A stretch of DNA of 64,000 bases from assembly GCF_025263485.1 (NCBI RefSeq), contig NZ_CP079863.1, forward strand, positions 496,001 through 560,000. Direction: 5' to 3'. Positions 31,879 to 44,414 of the stretch are shown here, one piece after another; within the stretch, counting starts at the first letter, position 1; the number at the start of each line of letters is the position of its first letter. The DNA comes from Mycobacterium sp. SMC-2. GTDB taxonomy: Bacteria > Actinomycetota > Actinomycetes > Mycobacteriales > Mycobacteriaceae. The notes under the pieces are model-generated. The model ran no database searches, had not been told where the DNA came from, and worked only from the letters and a program-made list of their open reading frames with translations. The translations under genes and the position numbers were made by a program.

Positions 31879-33777
31879 TCAGTCTGTTGCGCCTGCGAAC
31901 GCGGTCGGCGAACCGACACCGCTGCGCAGGCTGCCGTCGAGGTAGGCCGCGCGGCACGCGCGGCGCCCGATCTTGCCGCTGGAGGTCCGCGGAATCGTCC
32001 CGGCCTGAACCAGCAGCAGGTCGCGGATGGTGACCCCGTGGCGCACGGCGATGGCCGCGCGGATCTCGTCGGCGATGGGCTGGTAGTCCAGCTTGTGCGT
32101 GCCGGGCGCGCGCTCGGCGACGATCACCAGCTGCTCGGAGCTGTCCTCGGGGTCGTACTTGAGGCCGGTGTGCGGGTTGTCGAACACCACCTGCGGCAGC
32201 TGGTTGGCCGGAACCGAGAATGCCGCCACGTAGCCGGTGCGCAGCGCGCGGCTGGCTTCCTGCGCCGAGTACTCGAGGTCCTGCGGGTAGTGGTTGCGGC
32301 CGTCGATGATGACCAGGTCCTTGATGCGGCCCGCGATGTACAGGTGGCCCTTGTGGTAGGTGCCGTAGTCGCCGGTGCGCACCCACAACCCGTCGTCCTC
32401 CGCGCCCTCGGCGTGCGACTGGCTGATCCGCGACTTGAGGATGTTGCGGAAGGTCTCCTGCGTTTCCGCCTCCTTGCCCCAGTAGCCGAGGCCCAGGTTC
32501 TTGCCGTGCAGCCAGATCTCGCCGATCTGCCCGTCCGGCAGCTCGCTGGCCGTGTCGGGATCGACGATGACGGCCCACTCGTCGACGCCGATGACGCCCG
32601 CCGAGACCTGCGCGACGGCGTTCGGCGCGTCGGCGGCGACCTCGACGAAGCGCTGGTTGTTGAGCTCGTCGCGGTCCACGTGGATGACCGTCGGCGCCTC
32701 GTCCATGGGCGTGGTGGACACGAACAGCGTCGCCTCGGCCAGGCCGTAAGACGGCTTGATCGCGGTCTCCCGCAGGCCGTACGGCTGAAACGCCTCGTAG
32801 AACTTGCGCATCGACGCCGGGGACACCGGCTCGCTGCCGTTGAGGATCGCCTTGACGTTGCTCAGGTCCAGCGGCGGCTCGCCCTCCTTGGGCACACCGC
32901 GCACCGCGGCGTGCTCGAACGCGAAGTTCGGCGCGACGGTGAAGACCTCGCTGTTCGGGTCGTCGTCGGGCTTGCGCGCCATCTCCCGGATCCAGCGGCC
33001 GGGGCGGCGCACGAACGCGGCCGGCGTCATGAAGGTGAAGTTGTGGCCGAGCACCGGCGACAGCAGCGCCGTGATCAGGCCCATGTCGTGGAAGAACGGC
33101 AGCCAGGACAGGCCGCGGTCGCCCTCTTTGCCTTCCAGCCCGTTGAGCACCTGCAGCACGTTGGTCGGGAGGTTCAGGTGGGTGATCTCGACACCGGTCG
33201 GGGTGCGCGTGGAGCCGGACGTGTACTGCAGGTAGGCGATCGTGTTCTCGTCGGCCTCGGGCTCCACCCAGGTGGCGGACACCTCGTTGGGCACCGCGTC
33301 GACGGCGATCACGCGGGGCCGCTCCTTGGCCGACCGGGCGCGGATGAACTTGCGGACGCCTTCGGCGGCCTCGGTGGTGGTCAGGATCGTCGAGGGGCTG
33401 CAGTCGTCGAGCACCGCGTGCAGACGGCCGACGTGGCCCGGCTCGCCCGGGTCGAACAACGGCACCGCGATCCGGCCGGCGTAGAGCGCGCCGAAGAAGG
33501 CGATGAGGTAGTCCAGGTTCTGCGGGCACAGGATGGCGATGCGGTCACCCGGTTGGGTGACCTGCTGCAGCCGCGCCCCTACCGCGCGATTGCGGGCGCT
33601 GAAGTCGCGCCACACGATGTCGCGGTACACACCGTCGCGCTCGGTGGAGAAGTCGATGAACCGGTAGGCCAGCTTGTCGCCACGAACCCTTGCCCACTTC
33701 TCAACGTGCTTGACCAGGTTGGTGTTGTCGGGGAACCTGATCTTTCCATTCACGATGAACGGGTTGTGGTACGCCAT
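31879..33777 (-). CDS. fadD32: Long-chain fatty acyl-AMP ligase FadD32 (Rv3801c)
   Basis: A 632-residue adenylate-forming enzyme. The P-loop-like motif [11 protein letters not shown] is near residues 210-220, followed by the ATP-binding region around [10 protein letters not shown] and the C-terminal [16 protein letters not shown] hinge. FadD32 activates meromycolic acid as an acyl-adenylate and loads it on the N-terminal ACP of Pks13. The ATG at 33777 is preceded by AGGAGAG. M. tuberculosis annotation adds a few residues upstream. It is the first gene of its operon. Confidence 0.96.
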   Translation of the reverse strand: MAYHNPFIVNGKIRFPDNTNLVKHVEKWARVRGDKLAYRFIDFSTERDGVYRDIVWRDFSARNRAVGARLQQVTQPGDRIAILCPQNLDYLIAFFGALYAGRIAVPLFDPGEPGHVGRLHAVLDDCSPSTILTTTEAAEGVRKFIRARSAKERPRVIAVDAVPNEVSATWVEPEADENTIAYLQYTSGSTRTPTGVEITHLNLPTNVLQVLNGLEGKEGDRGLSWLPFFHDMGLITALLSPVLGHNFTFMTPAAFVRRPGRWIREMARKPDDDPNSEVFTVAPNFAFEHAAVRGVPKEGEPPLDLSNVKAILNGSEPVSPASMRKFYEAFQPYGLRETAIKPSYGLAEATLFVSTTPMDEAPTVIHVDRDELNNQRFVEVAADAPNAVAQVSAGVIGVDEWAVIVDPDTASELPDGQIGEIWLHGKNLGLGYWGKEAETQETFRNILKSRISQSHAEGAEDDGLWVRTGDYGTYHKGHLYIAGRIKDLVIIDGRNHYPQDLEYSAQEASRALRTGYVAAFSVPANQLPQVVFDNPHTGLKYDPEDSSEQLVIVAERAPGTHKLDYQPIADEIRAAIAVRHGVTIRDLLLVQAGTIPRTSSGKIGRRACRAAYLDGSLRSGVGSPTAFAGATD

Positions 33778-33952
33778 TCCGCTCTCCTGTCACACCTGTT
33801 TCAGGCCGGCGCTACGCCGGCGTGTCGTCCTCCGGTCGGCCAGGCCGACGGTTTCCATCTCTACGCGGGCCGGTCGCGCGGCGCCATGGGCGCCAGCCCC
33901 TGCTCATCCCAGGCCGGCTGTACCAGGACCGGGTCCGCAACCAAGTCTCTAG

Positions 33953-33971
33953 CTCTTAATTTCCTCTTAAT
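33953..33971. promoter_or_regulatory. Direct repeat CTCTTAAT with 11-bp period upstream of fadD32
   Basis: CTCTTAAT occurs at 33953-33960 and again at 33964-33971, one helical turn apart, followed by GTTAAG. This lies about 180 bases upstream of the fadD32 ATG in an AT-rich patch. Direct repeats of 11-bp period are typical of OmpR/PhoB-family response regulator sites (PhoP, RegX3, MtrA). Which protein binds is not shown by the sequence. Confidence 0.35.
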
Positions 33972-34060
33972 GTTAAGGGGCGGCCCGCAGCACACCAAAT
34001 CACAAGGTACCGCTGATCTGGACCGGCAACGGGCTCCTGATGGCTGTGTCCCGCGGCCGG

Positions 34061-35071
34061 TCATCCATGTTTGGGGTGCGGCGCGTTGGCGATGAGTCCT
34101 TGAACCCAGTTCAACGTCCAATCCGTCGCCGGCTGCCCGTCGGCATTCCAGAACTGCGTCGTCGCGTACAACGCGTGGATGGGCTGCCCCGCACCGCCGG
34201 CCAGGGTGTTGAGCGTGTTGGGCAGGTTGGCCACGCTGAACGCTTCGTCCGGCGCCGCGCAGATGAGGTCGCCCGGTGCGCAGATCTCGTTGGTCCTGTC
34301 GTTGAGCGCCCCGAACCCACCGGGCCGCGCGCCGGTCATGGTCAGGCCGAGCCCGGACAGCACGGGCACTTCTTGCAGGGTGACCTCGGCGCCCTGCCCC
34401 GGCGGGTTCGGCCCGATGTCGTTGCCCACCCCGGGCTGGCGGCGACCGTCGGCGATCAATGTCACACCGAGCACCAGGTCGTCGTCGACGGGTCCGCGGC
34501 CGTTGCCGATGTCGCTGGCGATGTCACCGGCGATCACCGCGCCCTGGGAGAAGCCCATCAGCACGTAACTGGTCAGCGGGCACTTGGCGTTCATGTCCGT
34601 CATCGCCTGGACCGTGGCGCGGGTGCCCTCGGCGCGGCTTTCGTTGTACGACATCTGCGTATCGCCGCTGAGCGGGTTGTGGAACTGCGCGGTGTAGGGC
34701 GTGGTGTACTCCTGCACCCTGGAAGCGGGGAACTGCTGGGTGATCGCCGTGGTCACCTTGTGCAGCAACGCGTTCGGGAATTGCAGCGGGTTGCGCGGAT
34801 CGTCCTGCGGGGCGGACTCCCAGGTACCCGGGACGTTGACCAACTGGACGTCGGGGCACGACGCGTCCTGCGAAACCGGCCGGGGCTTATGCGGGTGCGT
34901 CGTCGTCGACGGCGAAGGCAGGACGCCGGGCGGCACCGCGCTGGGCGGCGCCTCTCGCCCGCGCAGCAACATCACCACCGCCACGATGACCAACAACACC
35001 ACGCCCGCCATGGAAAGCGCGGCCGTCCAGGCGAGGATTCGGTGGCGCTTACGCCGGGCGTTGGTAGCCAT
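34061..35071 (-). CDS. culp6: Cutinase-like lipase/phospholipase Culp6 (Rv3802c)
   Basis: A 336-residue alpha/beta hydrolase with an N-terminal membrane anchor (about residues 12-36) and a Pro-rich linker. The cutinase domain has the nucleophile Ser175 in [11 protein letters not shown], the acid in the [10 protein letters not shown] region and the His in PIHALYATT near residue 299, the same spacing as the M. tuberculosis enzyme. It is an essential envelope lipase with phospholipase and thioesterase activity, linked to mycolate balance. The ATG at 35071 follows GGCAGGAGAA. Confidence 0.94.
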   Translation of the reverse strand: MATNARRKRHRILAWTAALSMAGVVLLVIVAVVMLLRGREAPPSAVPPGVLPSPSTTTHPHKPRPVSQDASCPDVQLVNVPGTWESAPQDDPRNPLQFPNALLHKVTTAITQQFPASRVQEYTTPYTAQFHNPLSGDTQMSYNESRAEGTRATVQAMTDMNAKCPLTSYVLMGFSQGAVIAGDIASDIGNGRGPVDDDLVLGVTLIADGRRQPGVGNDIGPNPPGQGAEVTLQEVPVLSGLGLTMTGARPGGFGALNDRTNEICAPGDLICAAPDEAFSVANLPNTLNTLAGGAGQPIHALYATTQFWNADGQPATDWTLNWVQGLIANAPHPKHG

Positions 35072-35191
35072 TTTCTCCTGCCAGCAGAGTCGGTGGATCG
35101 CAGCGAAGCGGTCCTCCCGACCCCTGCCGCACCTTTACACGGTACCGGCTCCCGCGACTGGGTCAGACGGCAGCGACCCGCCTCCGCCGCG

Positions 35192-36103
35192 CTACCGAAT
35201 GGCGCCGACGATGTCGCCCGACATGGCCCCCAGTTGTCCCGACCAGGAGCCCCAGCCGTTGTCGCCGCCGGCCGGGAAGTCGAAGTGGCCGTTGTGCCCG
35301 CCGTTGCTGCGGTACTGCTGGTAGAACTCCCGGGAGCTGCCCATGGCCGCGCCCGCCTGGCCGATCATGGCGGCGTCGTCACCGCCGGCATTCGTCGGGC
35401 TGTAGACCCACACGCGGGTGTTGTTCTGCGCCAGCAGCGAGGCGTGCACGTACGGGTCGTGCCACTTCCACCGGCCCAGCTGCGGGGCGCCCCACATCCC
35501 GTTGCCGTCCACGCCGCCGTACTGCTGCAGGCCGGCCAGGATCGCGCCGTTGTAGTTGGTGCTCGACGGATACAGGAACCCGGACAGCGAGCCGGCGAAG
35601 CCGAAGCGGTCGGGGTGGAAGGCGGCCAGCGCCATCGCGCCATAGCCACCCTGCGAGGCGCCGACGGCGGCGTGGCCACCGGGCGCCAGGCCCTTGTTGG
35701 CGGCCAGCCAGTTGGGCAGCTCGCTGGACAGGAAGGTGTCCCACTGCTTGCTGCCGTCCTGCTCCCAGTTGGTGTACATGCTGTAGGCCCCGCCCGCGGG
35801 CGCCACCACCGAGATGCCCTTGCCGCCCAGCGTGTTCATCGCGTTGCCCGCGGTGACCCAGTTGCTGACGTCCGGGCCCGCATTGAAGGCGTCCAGCAGG
35901 TAGACCGCGTGCGGGCCGCCCGCCAGGAAGGCCACCGGGATGTCGCGGCCCATCGCCGCCGACGGCACCATCAGGCTCTCGTAGCCGGCCGCCCTCGCTT
36001 TTCCGGCCGGTCCGCCCGTCACCGTCACGCCGATCAACCCGATCGCCAACGCGGCCACGGAAAACACCCGAAGAAGCGCCGACAAACCCCGCACGACCCT
36101 CAT
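35192..36103 (-). CDS. fbpD: MPT51/FbpD, Ag85-like secreted protein (Rv3803c)
   Basis: A 303-residue exported alpha/beta-hydrolase-fold protein with a signal peptide (cleavage near AAG at 38-40). It is the antigen 85 family member that binds host matrix and lacks mycolyltransferase activity. By comparison with FbpA in this window, the catalytic Glu position is Ala and the catalytic His position is Asn (DNGW). Unusually, the nucleophile position is Ser150 in GASQGG, where I recall Ala in M. tuberculosis. The ATG at 36103 follows GGAGGGTGG. A strong hairpin separates it from fbpA. Confidence 0.93.
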   Translation of the reverse strand: MRVVRGLSALLRVFSVAALAIGLIGVTVTGGPAGKARAAGYESLMVPSAAMGRDIPVAFLAGGPHAVYLLDAFNAGPDVSNWVTAGNAMNTLGGKGISVVAPAGGAYSMYTNWEQDGSKQWDTFLSSELPNWLAANKGLAPGGHAAVGASQGGYGAMALAAFHPDRFGFAGSLSGFLYPSSTNYNGAILAGLQQYGGVDGNGMWGAPQLGRWKWHDPYVHASLLAQNNTRVWVYSPTNAGGDDAAMIGQAGAAMGSSREFYQQYRSNGGHNGHFDFPAGGDNGWGSWSGQLGAMSGDIVGAIR

Positions 36104-36172
36104 GTCCACCCTCCATCGTCTAGTCGCTGTGCAGCACATTAGCCAGCGCCGTGGTTCCCCCGCCCGCGGGGT

Positions 36173-36188
36173 AGTGAAACACATCACA
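36173..36188. promoter_or_regulatory. CRP-like palindrome upstream of fbpD (one mismatch)
   Basis: On the minus strand this reads TGTGA-TGTGTT-TCACT, differing at one position from TGTGAN6TCACA. It lies about 70 bases upstream of the fbpD ATG and just after the fbpA terminator hairpin, a position suited to activation. No experiment is implied. Confidence 0.4.
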
Positions 36189-36198
36189 CACCAAAACC

Positions 36199-36236
36199 AC
36201 TGGCGGCGGAAACCCAGAGGGGTTCCCGCCGCCAGT
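36199..36236. terminator. Strong hairpin between fbpA and fbpD
   Basis: ACTGGCGGCGG at 36199-36209 pairs with CCGCCGCCAGT at 36226-36236, with further pairing of ACCC to GGGT inside. It begins 16 bases past the fbpA stop and lacks a long T tract, as is usual in mycobacteria. It makes fbpA and fbpD separate transcription units. Confidence 0.75.
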
Positions 36237-36252
36237 CGCGTCGTTCTTGGGC

Positions 36253-37620
<1,368 letters not shown>

Positions 37621-39549
37621 TTACTCGCGAGGCGGCGGCGGGGCTTCCTCGGGTAGCGGCAGCCCGCACCTGGCGAGCTCGTAGCGCGGCACCCGGTCGA
37701 TCCGGTATGCGGTGAATTCAAAGGAATGCAGCAGGTTGGACAGGAATCGGTGCGGGGTCATCGGTGCGCGCACCGAGGCCAGCACAGCCTTGGTCTCGGG
37801 GCATTGCAACGCCTTTACCGCCTCCGCGACCCATTGCTGGTCCAGATAACCCGGAATGCCGGGATACACCTTCACCCACGGGCCGTCGGCGATCGCCCAA
37901 TCCGGGAAGAGGTTCTTGTCGTGCCCGATGCGGCCGTGCTGCAGCCGTTCCGTGTGTTGCGCAAGGGGATTCGCCAATCCGATCTGGTCGATCACCCTGA
38001 CATCGAGCCCGACGTTCATGCCCACCATGCCGAGGTTGGTGAAAAACACTGCGTGCTGCGGCTTTTGGGGTGCCTTGTCGGGGCCCGGCCGGGCCATCGG
38101 CACCAGGTCCCACTGGATGTAATTGCCCGAGGGCAGCAGTAACGCGCCGTCCGGGGTGTTGTCCAGCGCCGTCAGGATGGCCGCCATCCTCGGATACCCG
38201 AGGTAGTCGGCGGCCGTCAGCGGATGCGCGTGCCCGGTGGCCTGTGCGTAGAAGCGCCGCTCGTCGACGATCCCGGAGTAGGTGACGTGGGTCGCGTCAT
38301 CGCCCATCCCCGGCGAATTCGCCGCCCACAGCGACCAACCGGCCACACCCAGCCAGAGCGCGCCGGCCGCGCCGGCCACCCAGTAGCCCGTCTCCCGCGA
38401 GTAGTCCTGGCCGTCGGGTATGGCCAACGGGACGACGGCCACCGGGGCCAGCAGACAGAACAGCGGCGCCAGCAGCACCCGCCCGTGCATGAAGTCGCCA
38501 CCCTGCCGGATCCAGTAGAGGCCCTGCAGCAGACCGCTCACCAGAACGAAGGCGACGACGGCCGGCGGGCTCTGGACCGCCCGGGCCACCCGACCGTAGT
38601 TGGGCGCCAGCGCGGGGCGCAGGAACGACGGCCGGCGGCGGGCCGCCAGCAGCAACACGCCCAGCGGCACGAGGAGCACCACCGGCACCCACACCGCGTA
38701 GGGCGCGTCGAAGTTCGAGAGGTAGATCATGCCCTGGGACCACTTGTCGCCGGCCGCGTCCTTGGCCAGCGCGGTCCCGGGCACCAGCAGCCCGTAGTAG
38801 CCCATCCGGAAGATCTCGTAGGCGACCGGCAGCGACCCTCCCGCGACCACGACCAGCACCCGACGGCGCCACGTCCGCGCCGCGACCAGCATCATGATCA
38901 GCGCCAGCCCGCCCATCAGCGCCAGCTCGGGCCGGACCAGGACGCTGAAGCCGGCCACGAACGCCAACGCCCCGACGAAGAGCTTGTGATCCGGGCGGTT
39001 TCGCACCGGCTGCGCCCAGCAGACCATCATCCACCAGAGCAACCCGAGGTAGGCCAGCGTCAGCCCGCTCTCCAGACCCGAGGTGGCGAAGTCACGCGCG
39101 GGTGGCAGCGCGATGTAGACCAGCGCGCCGGCCGGCAGCATGACGGCCTTGCGGCCCCGCAGGCTCGGCGCATACAACCGGGCGGCCCCGAGCATGAGCA
39201 GCGCCACGCCCACCACCGAAAGCGTCAGGGCCAGCGCGAGCGCCACGTATTCCATGCGCATCGGCCCGCCCACCCAGCTGCCGACGTACATCAGGTAGGT
39301 CCACGCCGTGGACGTGTTGGCCTCCACCCGCTCGCCCTGGTTGAAGACCGGGCCGTTGCCCGCGAGCAGGTTGCGCACCGTGCGCAACACGATCAGACCG
39401 TCGTCGGCGATCCAGCGCCGCTGCCAAGCGCCCCACCCGAACAGGAGGGCGACCACCGTCACGCTGATCCACAGACTGGCCCGCACCAGGGTGGTATAGG
39501 GGAACACCGGCCAGCTCAACCGCCTGATGACCGGCCGGCTGCGCATCAT
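37621..39549 (-). CDS. aftB: Arabinofuranosyltransferase AftB (Rv3805c)
   Basis: A 642-residue GT-C (GT89) membrane protein with about ten helices in the first 430 residues and a periplasmic C-terminal domain. The first loop contains WIADDGLIVLRTVRNLL with the Asp pair expected for a decaprenylphosphoryl-arabinose user. It adds the terminal beta-1,2-linked arabinose that carries mycolates. I chose the ATG at 39549; a GTG at 39486 matches the shorter M. tuberculosis annotation, and a TTG at 39603 would overlap ubiA. It is last in the operon. Confidence 0.93.
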   Translation of the reverse strand: MMRSRPVIRRLSWPVFPYTTLVRASLWISVTVVALLFGWGAWQRRWIADDGLIVLRTVRNLLAGNGPVFNQGERVEANTSTAWTYLMYVGSWVGGPMRMEYVALALALTLSVVGVALLMLGAARLYAPSLRGRKAVMLPAGALVYIALPPARDFATSGLESGLTLAYLGLLWWMMVCWAQPVRNRPDHKLFVGALAFVAGFSVLVRPELALMGGLALIMMLVAARTWRRRVLVVVAGGSLPVAYEIFRMGYYGLLVPGTALAKDAAGDKWSQGMIYLSNFDAPYAVWVPVVLLVPLGVLLLAARRRPSFLRPALAPNYGRVARAVQSPPAVVAFVLVSGLLQGLYWIRQGGDFMHGRVLLAPLFCLLAPVAVVPLAIPDGQDYSRETGYWVAGAAGALWLGVAGWSLWAANSPGMGDDATHVTYSGIVDERRFYAQATGHAHPLTAADYLGYPRMAAILTALDNTPDGALLLPSGNYIQWDLVPMARPGPDKAPQKPQHAVFFTNLGMVGMNVGLDVRVIDQIGLANPLAQHTERLQHGRIGHDKNLFPDWAIADGPWVKVYPGIPGYLDQQWVAEAVKALQCPETKAVLASVRAPMTPHRFLSNLLHSFEFTAYRIDRVPRYELARCGLPLPEEAPPPPRE

Positions 39550-39577
39550 GCGCGCTTTGAGGGCCTGCAGTTCGGTG

Positions 39578-40486
39578 CTAGCCGAAGGCAACGGCGGCTC
39601 CAAGCGTCGCTATCCACGCCAGGAAAAGCAGCTGCAGCACCCGGTCGCGCAGCGCGATGTCTTCGGGCTCGCCGGCCAGCCCGCCGTCGACGTCGACGGC
39701 GTAGCGCAGGATCGCGATGGTGAACGGGACCATCGACACCGCGAACCAAGACCCCGAGTGGCGGTCCCGCTCGAACGCCCACAGCCCGTAACAGAGCACC
39801 ACGGCGGTGGCCGACATCGTCCAGACGAACCGCAGATAGGTGCTGGTGTAGCTTTCCAGGGCCTTGCGGATCGCGGCGCCGGTGCGCTCGGCGACCTGCA
39901 GCTCGGCATAGCGCTTGCCGGCCACCATGAACAGCGACGCGAACGCCGCGGACAGCAAAAACCACTGCGACAACGGGATGGCGGTGGCGGTGCCGCCGGC
40001 GATGGCCCGGAGCAGATACGCCGACGACACGATGCAGATGTCCATCACCGCTTGGTGTTTCAGGCCGAAGCAGTAGGCCAGCTGCATGCCGAGGTAGACG
40101 GCCATCACCACCGCCAGGTCGGGCGTGAGCCACCAGGAGATCGCCAGCGAGGCCGCCCCGAGAACCACCGCGAGGGTGTAGGCCAGCCATTCGGGCACCA
40201 CGCCGGCCGCGATCGGCCGGAATCTCTTGGTGGGGTGCTCGCGGTCGGCGTCGACATCGCGCACGTCGTTGACGAGGTAGATAGACGACGCCGCCAGGCA
40301 GAACACCACGAACGCCACCGACACCTTGGTCAGCACGTCGACGTAGTCGTAGCGGACCGGACCGCCCAAGGCGGCCAGGGGCGCGGCCAGCACCAGGACG
40401 TTCTTCACCCACTGCCGCGGGCGGATCGCCTTGACCACCCCGAGCACCAAGTTCCCCGAGGGCCCGGTCACCACGTCCTCACTCAT
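39578..40486 (-). CDS. ubiA: Decaprenylphosphoryl-5-phosphoribose synthase UbiA (Rv3806c)
   Basis: A 302-residue UbiA-fold prenyltransferase with about nine helices. The first Asp-rich motif is NDVRDVDADREHPTKR around residues 69-84, and the second helix-loop region is YCFGLKHQAVMDI. It transfers phosphoribose from PRPP to decaprenyl phosphate, the committed step to decaprenylphosphoryl-arabinose, so it feeds DprE1/DprE2 encoded in this window. The ATG at 40486 gives the same length as the known protein and overlaps the end of the PAP2 gene by eight bases. Confidence 0.95.
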   Translation of the reverse strand: MSEDVVTGPSGNLVLGVVKAIRPRQWVKNVLVLAAPLAALGGPVRYDYVDVLTKVSVAFVVFCLAASSIYLVNDVRDVDADREHPTKRFRPIAAGVVPEWLAYTLAVVLGAASLAISWWLTPDLAVVMAVYLGMQLAYCFGLKHQAVMDICIVSSAYLLRAIAGGTATAIPLSQWFLLSAAFASLFMVAGKRYAELQVAERTGAAIRKALESYTSTYLRFVWTMSATAVVLCYGLWAFERDRHSGSWFAVSMVPFTIAILRYAVDVDGGLAGEPEDIALRDRVLQLLFLAWIATLGAAVAFG

Positions 40487-41018
40487 TCGGCCAGACCTTC
40501 CGCGCCCGGCCCTGCAGCCGGACGGCGATTCGCGCGACGGTGGCACCGAGGACGATGCCACAAGCCACGTCGCTGGGATAGTGCACGCCAAGCAGCATCC
40601 GCGACAACGCCATAGGGGGGACCAGGAGGGCGGGCAGCGGCAGACCGGTGATCCGGCCCATCAGGATGGCCGCGGCGGTCGTCGAGGTGGCATGCGCTGA
40701 CGGGAAACTCAGCTGACTGGGTGTGCCGACGTTCACCACGACGGCCGGGTCGTGCGGCCTCTCGCGCCGCACCACCCGCTTGACCACGACGGCGGCGGCG
40801 TGCGCGGTGAAGGCGCCGGCCCCGGCCACCAGCCAGTCCCGGGCCCGCTTCGGCATCAGCACCGCGCCCACCGACGCGACGGCCAGCCAGCCGATGCTGT
40901 GCTCGCCGAAATAGGACAGACCGCGGGCCGCCGCCAGGACGCCGGGACGGTCGGCGAGCGCCGATTGCACGGCGACCAGGGCGGCCACCTCGCCGCTCGG
41001 AGGTGCCGATTCAGGCAT
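40479..41018 (-). CDS. PAP2-family phosphatase (Rv3807c)
   Basis: A 179-residue membrane phosphatase with the three PAP2 motifs: KRVVRRERP, PSAHATS and SRMLLGVHYPSD. It is the proposed phosphatase that removes the 5-phosphate from decaprenylphosphoryl-phosphoribose before DprE1, by family and by position between glfT2 and ubiA. Direct assignment of that step is less firm than for its neighbours. Its ATG at 41018 overlaps the glfT2 stop by eight bases. Confidence 0.88.
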   Translation of the reverse strand: MPESAPPSGEVAALVAVQSALADRPGVLAAARGLSYFGEHSIGWLAVASVGAVLMPKRARDWLVAGAGAFTAHAAAVVVKRVVRRERPHDPAVVVNVGTPSQLSFPSAHATSTTAAAILMGRITGLPLPALLVPPMALSRMLLGVHYPSDVACGIVLGATVARIAVRLQGRARKVWPNE

Positions 41019-42905
41019 GCTCTCGCTCGGCGCGCGCGGGTAGCAGCGCCGTCTCCCACTTCTGCTTGCTGGCCAGCACGGGAAGCGCTTCCCGGTACGT
41101 TTTGCGCATCTCGTCGAACCGGCTCGCCAGCCGGCGCTGCCGGCGCAGCGAGGCGAACAGCAGCTGCAACATCTTGCGCCGATCGCGTTGCCGGTAGACG
41201 ACGCCGCACCCGTCGGCCGTCGTCACCGTGACACCGTCGACCGTGCACAGCCGAAACCAGCGGGCGTCCTGGGTCGGCACATTGAACTCCGGGCGCCGGT
41301 GGGCTTGGGGGTCGGCCTTGGTGGCGTTGTGCAGGATGCCGCGGGCCAGTCGGTAACCGATGGACAGCGGGTTCACCGGCGGCTTCATCGCCTTGGTCTT
41401 GTGCGACGGCGGCGGCAGTTCGCTCGCCGCCGGCAGCACGACCGCGTCCGGGTACTCCTTGCGCAGCCGATGCACCTCGGGCAGCGCGGATTCCAGGATC
41501 GAGAAGATGTGCTCCGGGCCGGCCAGGAAGTCGTCGATGGCCTTATTCTGGATTGCCACCGTCGAATATTCAAGGCAGGCAAGGTGTTTGAGCGTCGCCT
41601 TGAGGTGACTGCGAACCAGTCCGGTGATATCACCATCCCAATGCGTCGCGGCGACCACCAGCCGATTGCGCAGATGGAAGTAGGCCTGCCAGTCGATGGC
41701 GTCGTCCTTGTCGCTCCAGGCCATGTGCCAAATCGCCGCACCGGGCAGCGTGACGGTCGGATACCCGTGCTCGCCGGCGCGTAGCCCGTATTCGGCGTCG
41801 TCCCACTTGATGAACAGCGGTAGCGGCTGGCCCAGCTCCTCGGCGACCTGTCGCGGGATCATGCATGTCCACCAGCCGTTGAAGTCGACGTCGATGCGCC
41901 GGTGCAGCAGCGCGCTTCGAGGGTTCTTGTCGCTCAACGGGAATTCGGCGAAGTCGTGGTCGTACTCGGTGTGCGGCGCGGCCGTCCACATGAAATTCGA
42001 CTGGTTGACGACCTCGCCCATGATGTGCAGGTGCGACGGCTCCTGCAGGTTGAGCATCTGGCCGCCGATGAGCATCGGCGCCTTGGCAAAGCGGTGCAAC
42101 GCCAGCACCCGCAGGATCGTGTCCGGCTCGATGCGGATGTCATCATCCATGAACAGAATCTGTTGGCAGTCCGTGTTTTTCAGCGCTTCGTACATCACTC
42201 GGCTGTAACCGCCGGAACCGCCGAGGTTGGGCTGGTCACAGATGGTGAGCCGATTGCCCAGGCCGGCGGCCGCCGTCGGGAAGTCCGGGTGATCGCGCAC
42301 CTTGCGGACGCCCTGGTCCGGAACGATCACCGCCCCGATCACCGCGTCCACCAGCGGATCTGCGGTGAGATCGGCCAGCGCGTTCACGCAGTCGGCGGGT
42401 CGGTTGAACGTGGGAATGCCGACGGCGATGTTGGCCGTGCCCGGCGCGGGCTCGGTCGCATACCAGCCACCGCTGACCAAGTTGACCGCGGTGTCGGTGG
42501 TGATGTCGAACCAGATCCAGCCGCCGTCCTCGAATGGCTTGAGCGCCACCTCGATCTCGACGATGGCCGGCTGGTCCTCCGTCCCGACGAATTGCCGGCC
42601 GTCCACGGAGATTCGCACACCGGTGGCCTTCGTCCGGTACACGTCGACGCGTCCGGTTCCGGTCAGCTCGACCCGCAACACCACCGACGTGCAGATCGAC
42701 CACCGGCGCCAGTAGCTGGCCGGGAACGCGTTGAAGTACGTGGCGAACGACACCTCGGACTCTTTGCCGATCTCCAGCGAGGTGCGGCTGGTCGCGTGCG
42801 CGCGCCGCGCGTTGGTAGTCGATTCCTCCAGGTACAGCTTGCGGACGTCGAGGGGCTCACCCGGACGCGGCAGGATGATTCTGGAAAGCAGGCTTACAGC
42901 ACTCA

Positions 42906-42906
<1 letters not shown>
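41011..42906 (-). CDS. glfT2: Galactofuranosyltransferase GlfT2 (Rv3808c)
   Basis: A 631-residue bifunctional, processive GT2 enzyme: an N-terminal beta-barrel domain (about residues 1-150), a GT-A domain with the metal motif FMDDDIR near residue 250 and the catalytic WDDAEYG near residue 365, and C-terminal helices. It alternates beta-1,5 and beta-1,6 Galf linkages to extend galactan. The ATG at 42906 overlaps the glf stop by one base (TGATG) and is preceded by a purine-rich GGGGGAGGAG. Confidence 0.96.
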
Positions 42907-44276
<1,370 letters not shown>

Positions 44277-44316
44277 TCACGATTCAATATCACCACTCTA
44301 GTCACACCTATCTCAC
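44277..44316. promoter_or_regulatory. Phased TCAC repeats between glf and erp
   Basis: TCAC occurs at 44277, 44290, 44302 and 44313, about one helical turn apart, in the divergent region between glf and erp. Such phasing could mark a response-regulator site serving one or both genes. The motif is short and could arise by chance. Confidence 0.25.
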
Positions 44317-44414
44317 TCGTACCATCGACTCTGTGTGGTTCTCGCCAGGCAGGACGGGCAAGGTCGCACCGACGCAACACAGTTGAACGAGTTGTCCAGA
44401 TTGAGGAGACTTCC

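Noticed and set aside
35192..36103. MPT51 as an active mycolyltransferase because Ser150 is present
   Set aside because: The catalytic Glu and His positions are Ala and Asn, so the full triad is not restored.
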